Positions 16,690 to 25,720 of a stretch of 64,000 bases of DNA are shown here, piece by piece. Below the pieces are notes generated by a model. That model ran no database searches and was not told the DNA's origin. It worked only from the letters and a program-made list of their open reading frames with translations. Position 1 is the first letter of the stretch. Every line of letters starts with the position of its first letter. Source of the stretch: Micromonospora fulviviridis (lineage in GTDB: Bacteria; Actinomycetota; Actinomycetes; Mycobacteriales; Micromonosporaceae); NCBI RefSeq assembly GCF_014648395.1, contig NZ_BMRA01000011.1, positions 23,567 through 87,566 of the forward strand, read 5' to 3'. The position numbers and the translations under genes are program-made.

Positions 16690-17676
16690 TCAGGCCGGCG
16701 GGTCGGCGAACACCTCACCGAGCCAACCGGGGACGGCGGCGGCGTACTCGGCACGGGCCGGGTCGGGGGTGGCCAGGGCGCGCCGCCAGGACAGCGACCG
16801 GCTCACCGTGGTGACCCTCATGGCCAGGCCGGCGGCCTCCCGCAGGGCGGCCCGGTCGTGGCGGTCGGTCCACGCCTCCAGGTAGGCGTCCCGCAGCCGG
16901 CCCAGCACCGGGTCGCCCGGTGCCAGCCCGGCGCCGTGCGCCACGGAGTTGAGCGTCACCAGCAGGCTGCCGAACGGGTGGGCGACCGAAGCGTCCCCCC
17001 AGTCGAAGAAGCGGTAGCCGGCATCGGTGACGAAGACGTTCCCGTCGTGCAGGTCGTCGTGCTGCACGCTGGCCGGGACGCCGAACTCCGCCAGGCGCCG
17101 GCAGGCCGCGGCGAACTCCGGCCGGTACGCCCGCAGCCGCGCGTGCAGCTCCGGGGTCAGCCCGTCCGGCTCGCCGAGCAGCAGGGCGTCGGAGTCGTCG
17201 AGCAGCCGGTCGAGGAGTTCCGGCATCGGCTCCGGGCGGTGGTCGGGCACCCCTGCGGCCAGCAGCCGGTCGACCCGGGGCGCGACGGCGATCTGCAGCG
17301 CCGCGTACGCGGGCAGCACCCGTTCCCAGTGCGTCAGGTCCCCGGCGAGCACGTCGCGCAGGCTCGGGCCGCCGTCGGGCAGCAGCGCCCAGCCGCGGGC
17401 GCCGTCGACGGCGAGCGGGTCGAGCACGGTCCCCGGGGCGAGCCGGGCCAGTTCGGCCAGGAGCGCCGCCTCGTAGCGGGTGCCCGGGTTGTTCGCCTTG
17501 AACCAGACCGGACCGGCCTCCGTGGGCACCCGCCAGACCAGCGACCAGGGGCGCACCCGGGGCTCGACCGGGCCGGTCACCCGCCGGCCGTGCCCGCCGA
17601 GGGCGTCACCGACCCAGGCCAGCGCGCCGTCCCGCCACTGCGGATCGGACCAGTCCGGTGTCGTCACGGTCCGCAC
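16690..17676 (-). CDS. Aminoglycoside phosphotransferase (APH)-family kinase-like protein
   Basis: 328 aa. The APH/choline-kinase catalytic motif is SVQHDDLHDGNVFV (HxDxxxxN, with Asp as catalytic base), followed by the metal-binding YRFFDWGDAS (DxD). The N-lobe includes VWFKANNPGTRYEAALLAEL, where Lys and Glu would bind ATP. This fold phosphorylates varied small hydroxyl compounds; resistance should not be assumed. The start is GTG 17676, with an in-frame GTG three codons later. Single gene between the thiolase and an unknown protein. Confidence 0.8.
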   Translation of the reverse strand: MRTVTTPDWSDPQWRDGALAWVGDALGGHGRRVTGPVEPRVRPWSLVWRVPTEAGPVWFKANNPGTRYEAALLAELARLAPGTVLDPLAVDGARGWALLPDGGPSLRDVLAGDLTHWERVLPAYAALQIAVAPRVDRLLAAGVPDHRPEPMPELLDRLLDDSDALLLGEPDGLTPELHARLRAYRPEFAAACRRLAEFGVPASVQHDDLHDGNVFVTDAGYRFFDWGDASVAHPFGSLLVTLNSVAHGAGLAPGDPVLGRLRDAYLEAWTDRHDRAALREAAGLAMRVTTVSRSLSWRRALATPDPARAEYAAAVPGWLGEVFADPPA

Positions 17677-17709
17677 GCTAGGCGCTGCCCCTGGCGCCGG
17701 CCAGCGAAT

Positions 17710-18882
17710 TCAGAGCAGCTCGACGATGGTGGCGTTGGCCATGCCGCCGCCCTCGCACATGGTCTGGAGGCCGTAGCGGATCCCGTTGTCCCGCATGTGC
17801 TGGAGCATGGTGGTCATGATCCGCGCACCGGACCCGCCGAGCGGGTGGCCGAGCGCGATCGCACCGCCGCGCGGGTTCAGCCGCTCCGGGTCCGCCTCGG
17901 TCTCCGCGAGCCAGGCCAGCGGCACCGGGGCGAACGCCTCGTTCACCTCGTACACCCCGATCTCCTCGATGCCCAGCCCCGCGCGGCGCAGCGCCTTCGC
18001 GGTGGCCGGGATGGGGGCGGTGAGCATGGTGACCGGGTCGTCGGCGGCCACCACGGCGGTGTGCACCCGGGCCAGCGGGCGCAGGCCGTGCCGGCTGGCC
18101 CACTCGCTGGTGGTGACCGCGAGCGCCGCCGCGCCGTCGGAGATCTGTGAGGCCGAGCCGGCGGTGACCACGCCGTCCGCCTTGAAGGGGGTGGCCAGCT
18201 CGCCGAGCTTGGCCAGCGAGGTGTCCCGCCGGATGCCCTCGTCGGCGGTGAACTTGCCGCCGTCGGCCAGCGCCACCGGGGCCAGCTCGGGGTCGAACGC
18301 CCCGGCGTCCTGGGCGGCGGCCGCCTTCTCGTGGCTGGCCAGCGCGAACTCGTCGAGCTGCGTACGCGAGAAACGCCACCGCTGCGCGATCAGCTCGGCG
18401 CCGACGCCCTGGTTGAACGGGAGCGGGCTGCCCTCGGCGACGCCCTCGACGCCGCGGTAGCGCTCCAGGATCGCCGGGCTGAACGGCATTCCGCCGGCCA
18501 CGCTGGAGCCCATCGGCACCCGGGTCATCGACTCGACCCCGCCGGCGACCACCAGGTCGGCCTGGCCGGAGAGCACGGTGGCCGCGGCGAAGTGCAGCGC
18601 CTGCTGGCTGGACCCGCACTGCCGGTCGAGCGTGGTGCCGGGGACCGACTCGGGCCAGCCGGCGGCGAGGACGGCGTTGCGCGCCACGTTCCACGACTGC
18701 TCGCCGACCTGCGACACGCAGCCCCAGACCACGTCGTCGACGTCGACCGGGTCGATGCCGGTCCGCTCGGCGAGGGCGCGCAGCACGTGCGCCGAGAGGT
18801 CGACCGGGTGCACGCCGGCAAGGCTGCCCTTGCGCCGCCCGACCGGGGTCCGTACCGCACCGACGATGACCGCGTCACTCAT
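17710..18882 (-). CDS. Thiolase-family acetyl-CoA C-acyltransferase
   Basis: 390 aa, the normal thiolase length. The active-site Cys lies in LDRQCGSSQQALHFAA (residue ~90), the second catalytic block is EVNEAFAPVPLAW, and GHPLGGSGARI carries the catalytic His. The C-terminal MCEGGGMANATIVE replaces the usual C-x-G block and contains Cys. Thiolytic cleavage of 3-ketoacyl-CoA in fatty-acid oxidation is the expected reaction. It is not beside other beta-oxidation genes. Confidence 0.92.
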   Translation of the reverse strand: MSDAVIVGAVRTPVGRRKGSLAGVHPVDLSAHVLRALAERTGIDPVDVDDVVWGCVSQVGEQSWNVARNAVLAAGWPESVPGTTLDRQCGSSQQALHFAAATVLSGQADLVVAGGVESMTRVPMGSSVAGGMPFSPAILERYRGVEGVAEGSPLPFNQGVGAELIAQRWRFSRTQLDEFALASHEKAAAAQDAGAFDPELAPVALADGGKFTADEGIRRDTSLAKLGELATPFKADGVVTAGSASQISDGAAALAVTTSEWASRHGLRPLARVHTAVVAADDPVTMLTAPIPATAKALRRAGLGIEEIGVYEVNEAFAPVPLAWLAETEADPERLNPRGGAIALGHPLGGSGARIMTTMLQHMRDNGIRYGLQTMCEGGGMANATIVELL

Positions 18883-18981
18883 GTCTACTCCCCGGTAACC
18901 TGGCTTGGCCCGATACTACGTGCTGACCCGGCCGATCGTCCTCCCCCGTTCCCGGGGCCACCCGGCTGGCATGCTGGGGCG

Positions 18982-19416
18982 GTGACTCCACAGTCGTCCC
19001 CGGCCCGGCAGTGGCGGGTGCCGCCGGTGCTGCCGGCGGTCAAGGCGCTCGGCGCGCTCGTCCTGGTCGCGCTGGGCCTCCTCTTCGCCGGCGAGGACCG
19101 GATCCAGCTGGTGCTCGCCGGGCTGGCCGCCGCCGGGCTGCTCGGCTGGGCGCTGCGCGACCTGGTCGCGCCGGTCCGGCTGGCCGCCGACCCGGAGGGG
19201 ATCACCGTGATCCAGGGCTTCGCCCGCCGGCGGCGGCTGCCCTGGGCGGCCGTGGAGTCGGTCCGGGTGGAGCGCCGCACCCGGCGCGGGATCACCGCCG
19301 AGACGCTGGAGATCGACGCGGGCGAGTCACTGCACCTGTTCGGCCGCTACGACCTGGACGCGCCGCCCGAGGAGGTCGCCGCCGCCCTGGAGGCCGCCCG
19401 GGCCGCCGCGCGCTGA
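18982..19416 (+). CDS. Small membrane protein with a PH-like domain
   Basis: 144 aa. Two hydrophobic segments (residues ~18-60) are followed by a beta-rich bPH-type domain with ITVIQGFARRRRLPWAAVES. It resembles the PH-domain protein found beside ppiA and crgA near the replication origin of mycobacteria and streptomycetes. GTG 18982 places the start just before the first hydrophobic helix. It converges with the rhomboid gene. The molecular function is unknown. Confidence 0.75.
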   Translation: MTPQSSPARQWRVPPVLPAVKALGALVLVALGLLFAGEDRIQLVLAGLAAAGLLGWALRDLVAPVRLAADPEGITVIQGFARRRRLPWAAVESVRVERRTRRGITAETLEIDAGESLHLFGRYDLDAPPEEVAAALEAARAAAR

Positions 19417-19430
19417 GCCGCCGCGTCCGG

Positions 19431-20375
19431 TCAGCCGGTCAGCGCCGCGGTGCGGACGAGGACCAGCCCGAGCAGCGCCACCAGCAGGATCGCCCCGCCG
19501 GCGGCCTGGAAGGCGGTCCGCCGCATCCGCGGGGCGTACGCCAGGACGAGCGCCATGAGCGCGCCGACCACCAGCCCGCCGAGGTGTCCGGCCACCGAGA
19601 TGCCCGGCACGGTGAACGTGAAGATCAGGTTGATCACCAGGATCGGCACGATGGCCGAGGTGTCCCGGCCCAGCCGGCGCATGATCACGAAGATCGCGGC
19701 GAAGAGGCCGAAGATGGCCGTCGACGCACCGACCGCCGGCGAGTTGGGGGCGCTGAACAGGTAGACCGCGACGTTGCCGCCGAGCCCGGCGATCAGGTAG
19801 AGCGCCAGGAACCGCAGCGGGCCGAGCACCGCCTCCAGGGTCCGGCCCAGCACCCAGAGCGCCCACATGTTGAGCAGCAGGTGCACCACGCCGTAGTGCA
19901 GGAACATCGCGGTGACCAGCCGGTACCACTCGCCGTCGGCCACCCCGCCGATGGTGCCGTCGCTGAAGCGCGCCAGCCCCAGCACCGCACCCCAGTCGGT
20001 CAGCGGCGTCGAGCCGCCCATCAGGCCGCCGAAGCCGGACCCGCCGGCGGCCGCGTCCCCGCCTCGGTCGGAGGCGATGGACAGGACCATGACCAGCACG
20101 TTCAGCGCGATCAGCGTCTTCGTGACGTAGCCCTGGCGGCCGGCCGCACCGCCCCCGAAGGCGGTACGCGCCGGCCGCACACTACGGCGTCCCTCGCTGA
20201 CGCACTCCGGGCACTGGTGGCCCACGGAGGCGTCCCGCATGCACTCCGGGCAGATCGGCCGGTCGCAGCGGGTGCACCGGACGTAGGTCTCCCGATCGGG
20301 GTGCCGGTAGCAGACCGGAGTGGTCGGCACCGGCCCGCCTGTGGCGTCACCTGCCTGCCCGGAGCGCTCAGTCAT
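19431..20375 (-). CDS. Rhomboid-family intramembrane serine protease with N-terminal zinc finger
   Basis: 314 aa. Residues ~20-60 contain paired Cys/His (CYRHPDRETYVRCTRC and CPECMRDASVGHQCPEC), a B-box-like zinc finger. Six or seven membrane helices follow. The catalytic Ser lies in GASTAIFGLFAAIF (GxSx) and the His in SVAGHLGGLVVGAL; the rhomboid signature Asn/His loop (LLNMWALWVLG) is also present. It cleaves membrane proteins within the bilayer. It lies next to the cyclophilin gene, a conserved actinobacterial arrangement. Confidence 0.9.
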   Translation of the reverse strand: MTERSGQAGDATGGPVPTTPVCYRHPDRETYVRCTRCDRPICPECMRDASVGHQCPECVSEGRRSVRPARTAFGGGAAGRQGYVTKTLIALNVLVMVLSIASDRGGDAAAGGSGFGGLMGGSTPLTDWGAVLGLARFSDGTIGGVADGEWYRLVTAMFLHYGVVHLLLNMWALWVLGRTLEAVLGPLRFLALYLIAGLGGNVAVYLFSAPNSPAVGASTAIFGLFAAIFVIMRRLGRDTSAIVPILVINLIFTFTVPGISVAGHLGGLVVGALMALVLAYAPRMRRTAFQAAGGAILLVALLGLVLVRTAALTG

Positions 20376-20400
20376 GCGAGCAAAGGTACCCGCGCGACGC

Positions 20401-20931
20401 TCAGGCCGGCTTGCGCTCGATCTCGACGCGCTCGATGACCACGTCCTGGAGCGGCCGGTCGCTCGGGCCGGTCGGGGTGTTCGCGATCGAGTCCACGACC
20501 TTCGCCGACTGCTCGTCCGCGACCTGACCGAAGATGGTGTGCCGGTTGTTCAGGTGCGGGGTCGGGCCCACCGTGATGAAGAACTGCGAGCCGTTGGTGC
20601 CCGGCCCGGCGTTCGCCATGGCGAGCAGGTACGGCCGGTCGAAGCGCAGTTCCGGGTGGAACTCGTCGGCGAACTTGTAGCCCGGGCCACCGCGACCGGT
20701 GCCGGTCGGGTCGCCCATCTGGACCATGAAGCCGCTGATCACGCGGTGCGAGATGGTGCCGTCGTAGTACGGCCCGCTGCCCGGCTGGCCGGTACGCGGG
20801 TCGATGTACTCGCGGGTGCCCTCGGCCAGCTCGACGAAGTTGCGGACGGTCTTCGGCGCGTGGTTCGGGAAGAGCTCCAGCCGGATCGGGCCAGCGTTGG
20901 TGTGCAAGGTGGCGTAGACAGCCTCGGCCAC
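20401..20931 (-). CDS. ppiA: Cyclophilin-type peptidyl-prolyl cis-trans isomerase
   Basis: 176 aa. Cyclophilin motifs are intact: FVELAEGTREY, YYDGTISHRVISGFMVQMGD with the catalytic Arg (FHRVI-type block), NGSQFFITVGPTPHLNNRHT and FGQV. There is no signal peptide, so it is cytoplasmic and helps proline-limited folding. GAGGAG lies 6 nt before GTG 20931. The symbol follows the actinobacterial gene beside a PH-domain protein and rhomboid; orthology was not tested. Confidence 0.9.
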   Translation of the reverse strand: MAEAVYATLHTNAGPIRLELFPNHAPKTVRNFVELAEGTREYIDPRTGQPGSGPYYDGTISHRVISGFMVQMGDPTGTGRGGPGYKFADEFHPELRFDRPYLLAMANAGPGTNGSQFFITVGPTPHLNNRHTIFGQVADEQSAKVVDSIANTPTGPSDRPLQDVVIERVEIERKPA

Positions 20932-21048
20932 GGGTACTCCTCACTCGTTGGTCAGTTCCATGCGGATCCTCCCATGTGCCCGATCTGGCCATGCGGAGGC
21001 ATCCGAAGGTGGAGGATGACGAAGGAACAACTCCCAGGAGGTGGGACC

Positions 21049-21852
21049 GTGTTTGGAATCGGGCGGCGTAAGACCCAGGGGCAGCTCGCGAAGGCGGAGC
21101 TGAACCAGGGCATCGGTCACCTGAGGCAGGCCGCCACGCACGCGGCGAAGGGTGCCGGCGCCTCGGTCGGCCCGCGGGTCCAGGCAGCCCGGGGCGCCGT
21201 CGCGCCCACCGCGATCGTCGTCCGGGACCGGGCGTCGAGCGGTGTCGCATCGACAGCCGCCGCACTCGCGCCGCTGCTCATGGCGATGCGCAACGCGCAG
21301 GCCGAGGCCGCCGGCAAGGCCCTGACCGGCCGGAAGGCCGCCACCGCCAAGCAGGCCGCCATGAGCAAGAAGGTGAAGGCGAAGAACATGAAGGCCGCGA
21401 AGAAGAAGCAGAAGAAGTCGCGCGGCATGACGACTGGCCTGCTGCTCGCCGGCACGGTCGCCGGCCTGGCCGGCGCGATGGCCATGCGGCGCCGCCGCGA
21501 GCAGCAGGAGTGGGCCGAGTACGACCCGGCCGGCAAGCTGGAGCCGATGCGCGAGGACGTGGACACCATCGTGGTGGAGACCCCCGACGCGACCGCGAAG
21601 GTGACCGACGCGTCCACCATGTCCAGCAAGTCGGGCGTGGCCGGCGGCCCCACCGGCGCCGGCAGCTCGGCGGTGGCCGGGGGCGACAGCGCCTCGACCA
21701 CCACCCCGGGCACCCAGCCCAAGATCCACCCGAGCGACAAGGTCCCCTCGGTCGCCGAGGGCGCCCGGGACGTCTCCGGCCGCCCGGCCGACGACGTCAC
21801 CAAGGCGATGCAGAACGGCAAGAACACCGCCAAGGCCAGCGGCCGCCGCTGA
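21049..21852 (+). CDS. Lysine/alanine-rich membrane-associated protein of unknown function
   Basis: 267 aa. The N-terminal ~110 residues are helical and Ala-rich. A strongly basic stretch follows (KKVKAKNMKAAKKKQKKSRG), then a single hydrophobic helix (LLLAGTVAGLAGAMAM) and a flexible Thr/Ser-rich tail. The Lys block could bind nucleic acid or acidic lipid; this is inference only. GTG 21049 is chosen because AGGAGGTG lies at ideal spacing; the ATG at 21016 has GGAGG directly against it. A large hairpin follows. Related proteins occur in Micromonospora-like genomes, as far as I recall. Confidence 0.6.
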   Translation: MFGIGRRKTQGQLAKAELNQGIGHLRQAATHAAKGAGASVGPRVQAARGAVAPTAIVVRDRASSGVASTAAALAPLLMAMRNAQAEAAGKALTGRKAATAKQAAMSKKVKAKNMKAAKKKQKKSRGMTTGLLLAGTVAGLAGAMAMRRRREQQEWAEYDPAGKLEPMREDVDTIVVETPDATAKVTDASTMSSKSGVAGGPTGAGSSAVAGGDSASTTTPGTQPKIHPSDKVPSVAEGARDVSGRPADDVTKAMQNGKNTAKASGRR

Positions 21853-21863
21853 CCCGCACGGTC

Positions 21864-21914
21864 ACGGAAAGCGCCGGCGCGCGCGGGTACGCCCCGCGCG
21901 GCCGGCGCTTCCGT
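21864..21914. terminator. Strong GC-rich hairpin between convergent genes
   Basis: The outer stem (14 bp with a one-base bulge) and inner 8-bp stem pair 21864-21887 with 21893-21914. It probably terminates both the gene ending at 21852 and the CorA gene ending at 21926. Confidence 0.7.
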
Positions 21915-21925
21915 GTGCGGACGGG

Positions 21926-23074
21926 CTACAGCCAGCCGTTGCGGCGGAACCAGCGGTACAGGACGAACGACAGGCCCAGGTTCACGGCCCAGATGCCCGG
22001 ATAGCCGTACGTCCACTTCAGCTCCGGCATGTTCTCGAAATTCATGCCGTAGATGCCCGCGATGGCTGTCCACACCGCGCCGATCGCCGCCCAGGCCGCG
22101 ATCTTGCGCATGTCGTTGTTCTGGTCGACGGTGACCTGGGCCAGCCGCGCCTGGAGGATCGAGTTGAGCAGGTCGTCGTAGGAGTTCACCTGCTCGACGG
22201 TGCGGCTGAGGTGGTCCTGCACGTCCCGGAAGTAGCGCCGCACCTCCTGCGGCACCTCCCGGTTGACCTGCGAGGTGAGGGTGAGCAGCGGGCGCTGCAA
22301 CGGCACCACCGCCCGCTTGAACTCCACCAGCTCCCGCTTCATCTGGTAGATCCGCTGGATCCGCCCGCTGCTCTGCCGGTCGAAGACGTCCGCCTCCAGC
22401 ACGTCGAGGTCGTCCTCCAGCCGGTCGGCCACCTCCAGGTAGAGGTCCACCACCCGGTCGGTGATCGCGTACGCGACGGCCCACGGGCCGTGCTCCAGCA
22501 GGTCCCGCTTCGCCTCCAGGTCGGCGCGGACCGGCGACAGCCGGCAGGCGTCCCCGTGCCGGACGCTGATGAGGAAGTTCGGCCCGATGAAGAGCATCAC
22601 CTGGCCGGTCTCTACCACCTCGGAGTTCTCGGTCAGCTCGGTGTGCTCGCAGTAGCGGGCGGTGCGCAGCACGAGGAAGACCACCTCGCCGAAGCGCTCC
22701 AGCTTGGGCCGCTGCTCGGCCTTGACCGCGTCCTCCACGGCCAGTTCGTGCAGGCCGAAGGTGGCCGCGATCGCGGTCATCTCGTCCAGCTCCGGCTCGT
22801 GCAGGCCGAGCCAGACGAAGCCGCTGCGCTCCTGGCGGGCGGCGGCCAGGGCGTCCGCGTAGTGCCACTCGCCCGGCTGGCGCTCGCCGTCGACGTAGAG
22901 GCCGCAGTCGACGATCCCGCTCCGGCCGGGGTCGGCCGGCTGGGGCGTGCGGGGGGAGCCGTCGGCGTTGAGGATGCGCGACATGGCGCGTACCGGCGCG
23001 GCCCAGGCCCGTGGTCTGGGCGCCCGGTCACCGTTCTGCCCGGCGGTGCGGTCGCGTGCCACCCGGTCCGTCAT
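21926..23074 (-). CDS. corA: CorA-family divalent cation transporter
   Basis: 382 aa. A large acidic cytoplasmic domain leads to two C-terminal membrane helices with the signature YGMNFENMPEL (GMN motif) between them, which is the ion-selectivity loop of CorA Mg2+/Co2+ channels. The N-terminal ~60 residues are Arg/Pro-rich and longer than usual. Start ATG 23074 follows GGAGAGGGGG. It is expected to form a pentamer in the plasma membrane. Confidence 0.92.
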   Translation of the reverse strand: MTDRVARDRTAGQNGDRAPRPRAWAAPVRAMSRILNADGSPRTPQPADPGRSGIVDCGLYVDGERQPGEWHYADALAAARQERSGFVWLGLHEPELDEMTAIAATFGLHELAVEDAVKAEQRPKLERFGEVVFLVLRTARYCEHTELTENSEVVETGQVMLFIGPNFLISVRHGDACRLSPVRADLEAKRDLLEHGPWAVAYAITDRVVDLYLEVADRLEDDLDVLEADVFDRQSSGRIQRIYQMKRELVEFKRAVVPLQRPLLTLTSQVNREVPQEVRRYFRDVQDHLSRTVEQVNSYDDLLNSILQARLAQVTVDQNNDMRKIAAWAAIGAVWTAIAGIYGMNFENMPELKWTYGYPGIWAVNLGLSFVLYRWFRRNGWL

Positions 23075-23444
23075 CTCGCCCCCTCTCCACGAAGCTGCGG
23101 CTTGCAGGTTACGCCGGTGAGGGCGGGGCGGAGCGTGGGCGAGCGCGGAGCCGGCGACCGGGCTGCGAGCCGCGTCACACCGGGCAGGAGACGGTGACGG
23201 CGCCGGGCGGGCCGGCCGCGTCAGGGGGGTGAGGGGCGACACGGCCCACCCGGCACCCATTGGGGGCGGGAGTTCTGCTGTGAGCGCCGACGGTCCGGAC
23301 CGGGGCAGCCCATGCGGCTGCCGGTCGGCGGACCGGTCACCGGCAAAAGGTGAGCGGCGCTCGCAGCATTGTGGGCCGCCGGCCGGCCCAGCGGGAGACC
23401 CGGGCCGGCCGGTATCGCCGTTCTGTCAGAAACCCGACAGAAAT
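23075..23444. other. Intergenic region with a small hairpin
   Basis: 370 nt with no convincing gene. TTCTGTC (23421-23427) and GACAGAA (23436-23442) form a 7-bp hairpin directly after the aminotransferase stop and may end that transcript. I saw nothing else in the region apart from the promoter position for corA. Confidence 0.45.
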
Positions 23445-24539
23445 CTAGCCTCGGACGGCCGCCATCGCCTCGGCCAGCCGCCGGACGCCCTCGTCGATCC
23501 GGTCCGCGGTCACCGCGGAGAAGGCCAGCCGGAGGGCGTGCCGCCCGCCGTCGATCATGAAGTCGCTTCCCTTCACCACCGCCACGCCGCGCTCCGCGGC
23601 GGCCGGGGCCAGCCGGTCGACCTCCACGTCCTCGGGCAGCTCAACCCAGAGGAAATAGCCGCCGTCCGGCTCCACGAACCGGGCCTCCGGGATGTGCCGG
23701 CGCAGCGACTCGGCGAGCACCACGGCGCGCTCGCCGAGCGCCGTCCGCACGGTGTGGATCGACCGCTCGATCTCCCCGGAGACGCAGAACTGGTGCACGA
23801 TCGCCTCGGAGACCATGCCCGGCGAGATGTAGAGGTTGGTGGCCCGCTTGGCGATCGTCGCGATCACGTCGGCCGGGCCCACCAGGTAGCCGACCCGGAC
23901 GCCCGGGCAGACCGTCTTGGTGAAGCTGGAGGCGTGCACCACCACGCCCCGGGTGTCCATCGACAGCATCGAGGGCAGCGGCTCGCCCCGGAACCGGATG
24001 TCCGCGTACGGGTCGTCCTCGAAGATCGTGAAGCCGTACTCGGCGGCCAGGTCGAGCAGCTCGCGACGCTTCTCCAGGGAGAGGGTCACGCCGGCCGGGT
24101 TCTGGTAGTTCGGGATGACGTGGGCCAGCCGCGGCCGGACCCCGGACTCCAGCAGCTTGCGCAGCTCGGCGGTGTCCAGACCGTCCGGCTGGATCGTCAC
24201 ACCGTGGATCTCGCCGCCCATCTGCTGGAGGTTGAGCAGCGTCCGGTCGTACGTCGGGCGCTCGACCACCACGGCGTCACCCCGCCGGACCAGGTGGTCG
24301 AAGAGGAACGCGTCGGCCTGGAGCGAACCGTTGGTGATCAGCACCTGGTCGGCCTCGACGCCGTGCTTCTCCGCGATCCACTTCCGCAGGGGCGGGTAAC
24401 CGACGGAGGTGCCGTACGCCGTGATCCCGGCGGGGTCGGCGTCGAAGGCGCGGACGGCGGCGGCCTTGAGCCCCTCGACATCGACGATGTCCAGCGAGGG
24501 AGCGCCACGGGCGAAGGAGATCAGCTGCTCGGCGGTCAT
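23445..24539 (-). CDS. PLP-dependent aminotransferase (2-aminoadipate/aromatic type)
   Basis: 364 aa. Fold-type I class I/II aminotransferase. The PLP-binding Lys lies in SSFTKTVCPGVRVGY, the Asn and Tyr ligands in VIPNYQNPAGVTLS and FEDDPYADIRF, and the N-terminal substrate loop is ISFARGAPSLDIVD. This is the style of LysN/2-aminoadipate and aromatic aminotransferases related to the catalytic part of MocR proteins; there is no GntR domain here. ATG 24539 is chosen; upstream extension has no support. Divergent from cysQ. Confidence 0.85.
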   Translation of the reverse strand: MTAEQLISFARGAPSLDIVDVEGLKAAAVRAFDADPAGITAYGTSVGYPPLRKWIAEKHGVEADQVLITNGSLQADAFLFDHLVRRGDAVVVERPTYDRTLLNLQQMGGEIHGVTIQPDGLDTAELRKLLESGVRPRLAHVIPNYQNPAGVTLSLEKRRELLDLAAEYGFTIFEDDPYADIRFRGEPLPSMLSMDTRGVVVHASSFTKTVCPGVRVGYLVGPADVIATIAKRATNLYISPGMVSEAIVHQFCVSGEIERSIHTVRTALGERAVVLAESLRRHIPEARFVEPDGGYFLWVELPEDVEVDRLAPAAAERGVAVVKGSDFMIDGGRHALRLAFSAVTADRIDEGVRRLAEAMAAVRG

Positions 24540-24735
24540 GCGCACGAGCCTAGGGCCTGGTCCGGCGGGTCCGACCGCCATACACGCGAAGTTCAACATG
24601 CGGGCGGCCGCTCCGTCCACCAGGGCCGGCGGAGATCCGAACGAGGTTCACGGCTGTCTACCATCCGACCGGAAGCTGGCGCCGGAACCACCGGCCGCCG
24701 AAGGATTGCGGGTCGCGGCAGACCCGGGGAGACAG

Positions 24736-25617
24736 GTGGTGAGGCTCGTGACCGAGGACGAGGCCGGACGGCTCGACGACCAGCAGTTCGCGCAGTGGCT
24801 GGCCGGGCGGGCGGGCGAGGCGCTCACCGCGCTGCGGGACCGGCAGGGCTTCACGGACCCGAAGGCGCTCAAGGATGCCGGCGACCGCGCGTCGCACGAG
24901 CTGATGACCGCGGCGCTGGCCCGCTGGCGACCCGCGGACGCGGTGCTCTCCGAGGAGGAGGCCGACTCGCGCCGGGCCTGGGCGGACGGCGAGCGGGCGC
25001 CCCGGCACGACGCCGACCGGGTCTGGATCATCGACCCGCTGGACGGCACCCGGGAGTTCTCCGAGGCCGGCCGGGACGACTGGGCGGTGCACGTGGCGCT
25101 CTGGCAGCGCTCCGCCGCCCCGGACGGCGCCCTGGTCGCCGGCGCGGTCGGCATGCCGGCCCGCACCACGGTGGACGGTGACCAGCTCATCCTCGGCACC
25201 GGCTGCCCGACCCCGAAGGCGGTCGACGGGCCGATCCGGATCGCGGTGAGCCGCAGCCGCCCGCCTGCCTTCGTCGGCGAGCTGGTCGAGCTGCTCGGCG
25301 CGCAGGCCGTCCCGATGGGCTCCGCCGGGGTCAAGGTGTGCGCCGTGGTGACCGGTGAGGTCGACGCGTACGTGCACGCGGGCGGCCAGTACGAATGGGA
25401 CAGCGCCGCTCCGGTGGCGGTGGCCCTGGGCGCCGGGATGCACGCGTCCCGGATCGACGGGTCGCCGCTGCGCTACAACCGGGCCGACCCGCGCCTGCCC
25501 GACCTGCTGGTCTGCCGGCCCGAGCTGGCCGACCAACTGCTCGACGCGATCGCCCGCACCGGGGTCGAGATGCCCGCTTCGACCGTTACCGGCACCCCGG
25601 GTGGGGCGTTCGGCTGA
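24736..25617 (+). CDS. cysQ: 3'(2'),5'-bisphosphate nucleotidase, CysQ/inositol monophosphatase family
   Basis: 293 aa from GTG 24736. The metal-binding signature of the superfamily is present: SEEEADS, then WIIDPLDGTREFS (DPxDGT), and the C-terminal WDSAAPVAVAL. The REF ending after DGT is typical of CysQ rather than inositol phosphatase. CysQ hydrolyses PAP, the by-product of sulfotransferases that would otherwise inhibit them. It lies just upstream of a locus with three sulfotransferases. The exact start could be any of three in-frame GTG codons (24736, 24739, 24748). Confidence 0.85.
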   Translation: MVRLVTEDEAGRLDDQQFAQWLAGRAGEALTALRDRQGFTDPKALKDAGDRASHELMTAALARWRPADAVLSEEEADSRRAWADGERAPRHDADRVWIIDPLDGTREFSEAGRDDWAVHVALWQRSAAPDGALVAGAVGMPARTTVDGDQLILGTGCPTPKAVDGPIRIAVSRSRPPAFVGELVELLGAQAVPMGSAGVKVCAVVTGEVDAYVHAGGQYEWDSAAPVAVALGAGMHASRIDGSPLRYNRADPRLPDLLVCRPELADQLLDAIARTGVEMPASTVTGTPGGAFG

Positions 25618-25720
25618 GTGTTGCGGTACGCACGGCCCAGGTGACCGGGAAGTATCGTCGGTCGGAATGCACGTCCGACCTGAGCCCCGAGAGACGGGCC
25701 GCCGCCAGCCAGGGAGGGTC

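Noticed and set aside
16690..17676. Calling the APH-family protein an aminoglycoside resistance enzyme
   Set aside because: The family phosphorylates many substrates, the protein has no specific resistance signature, and the context is not a resistance cluster.
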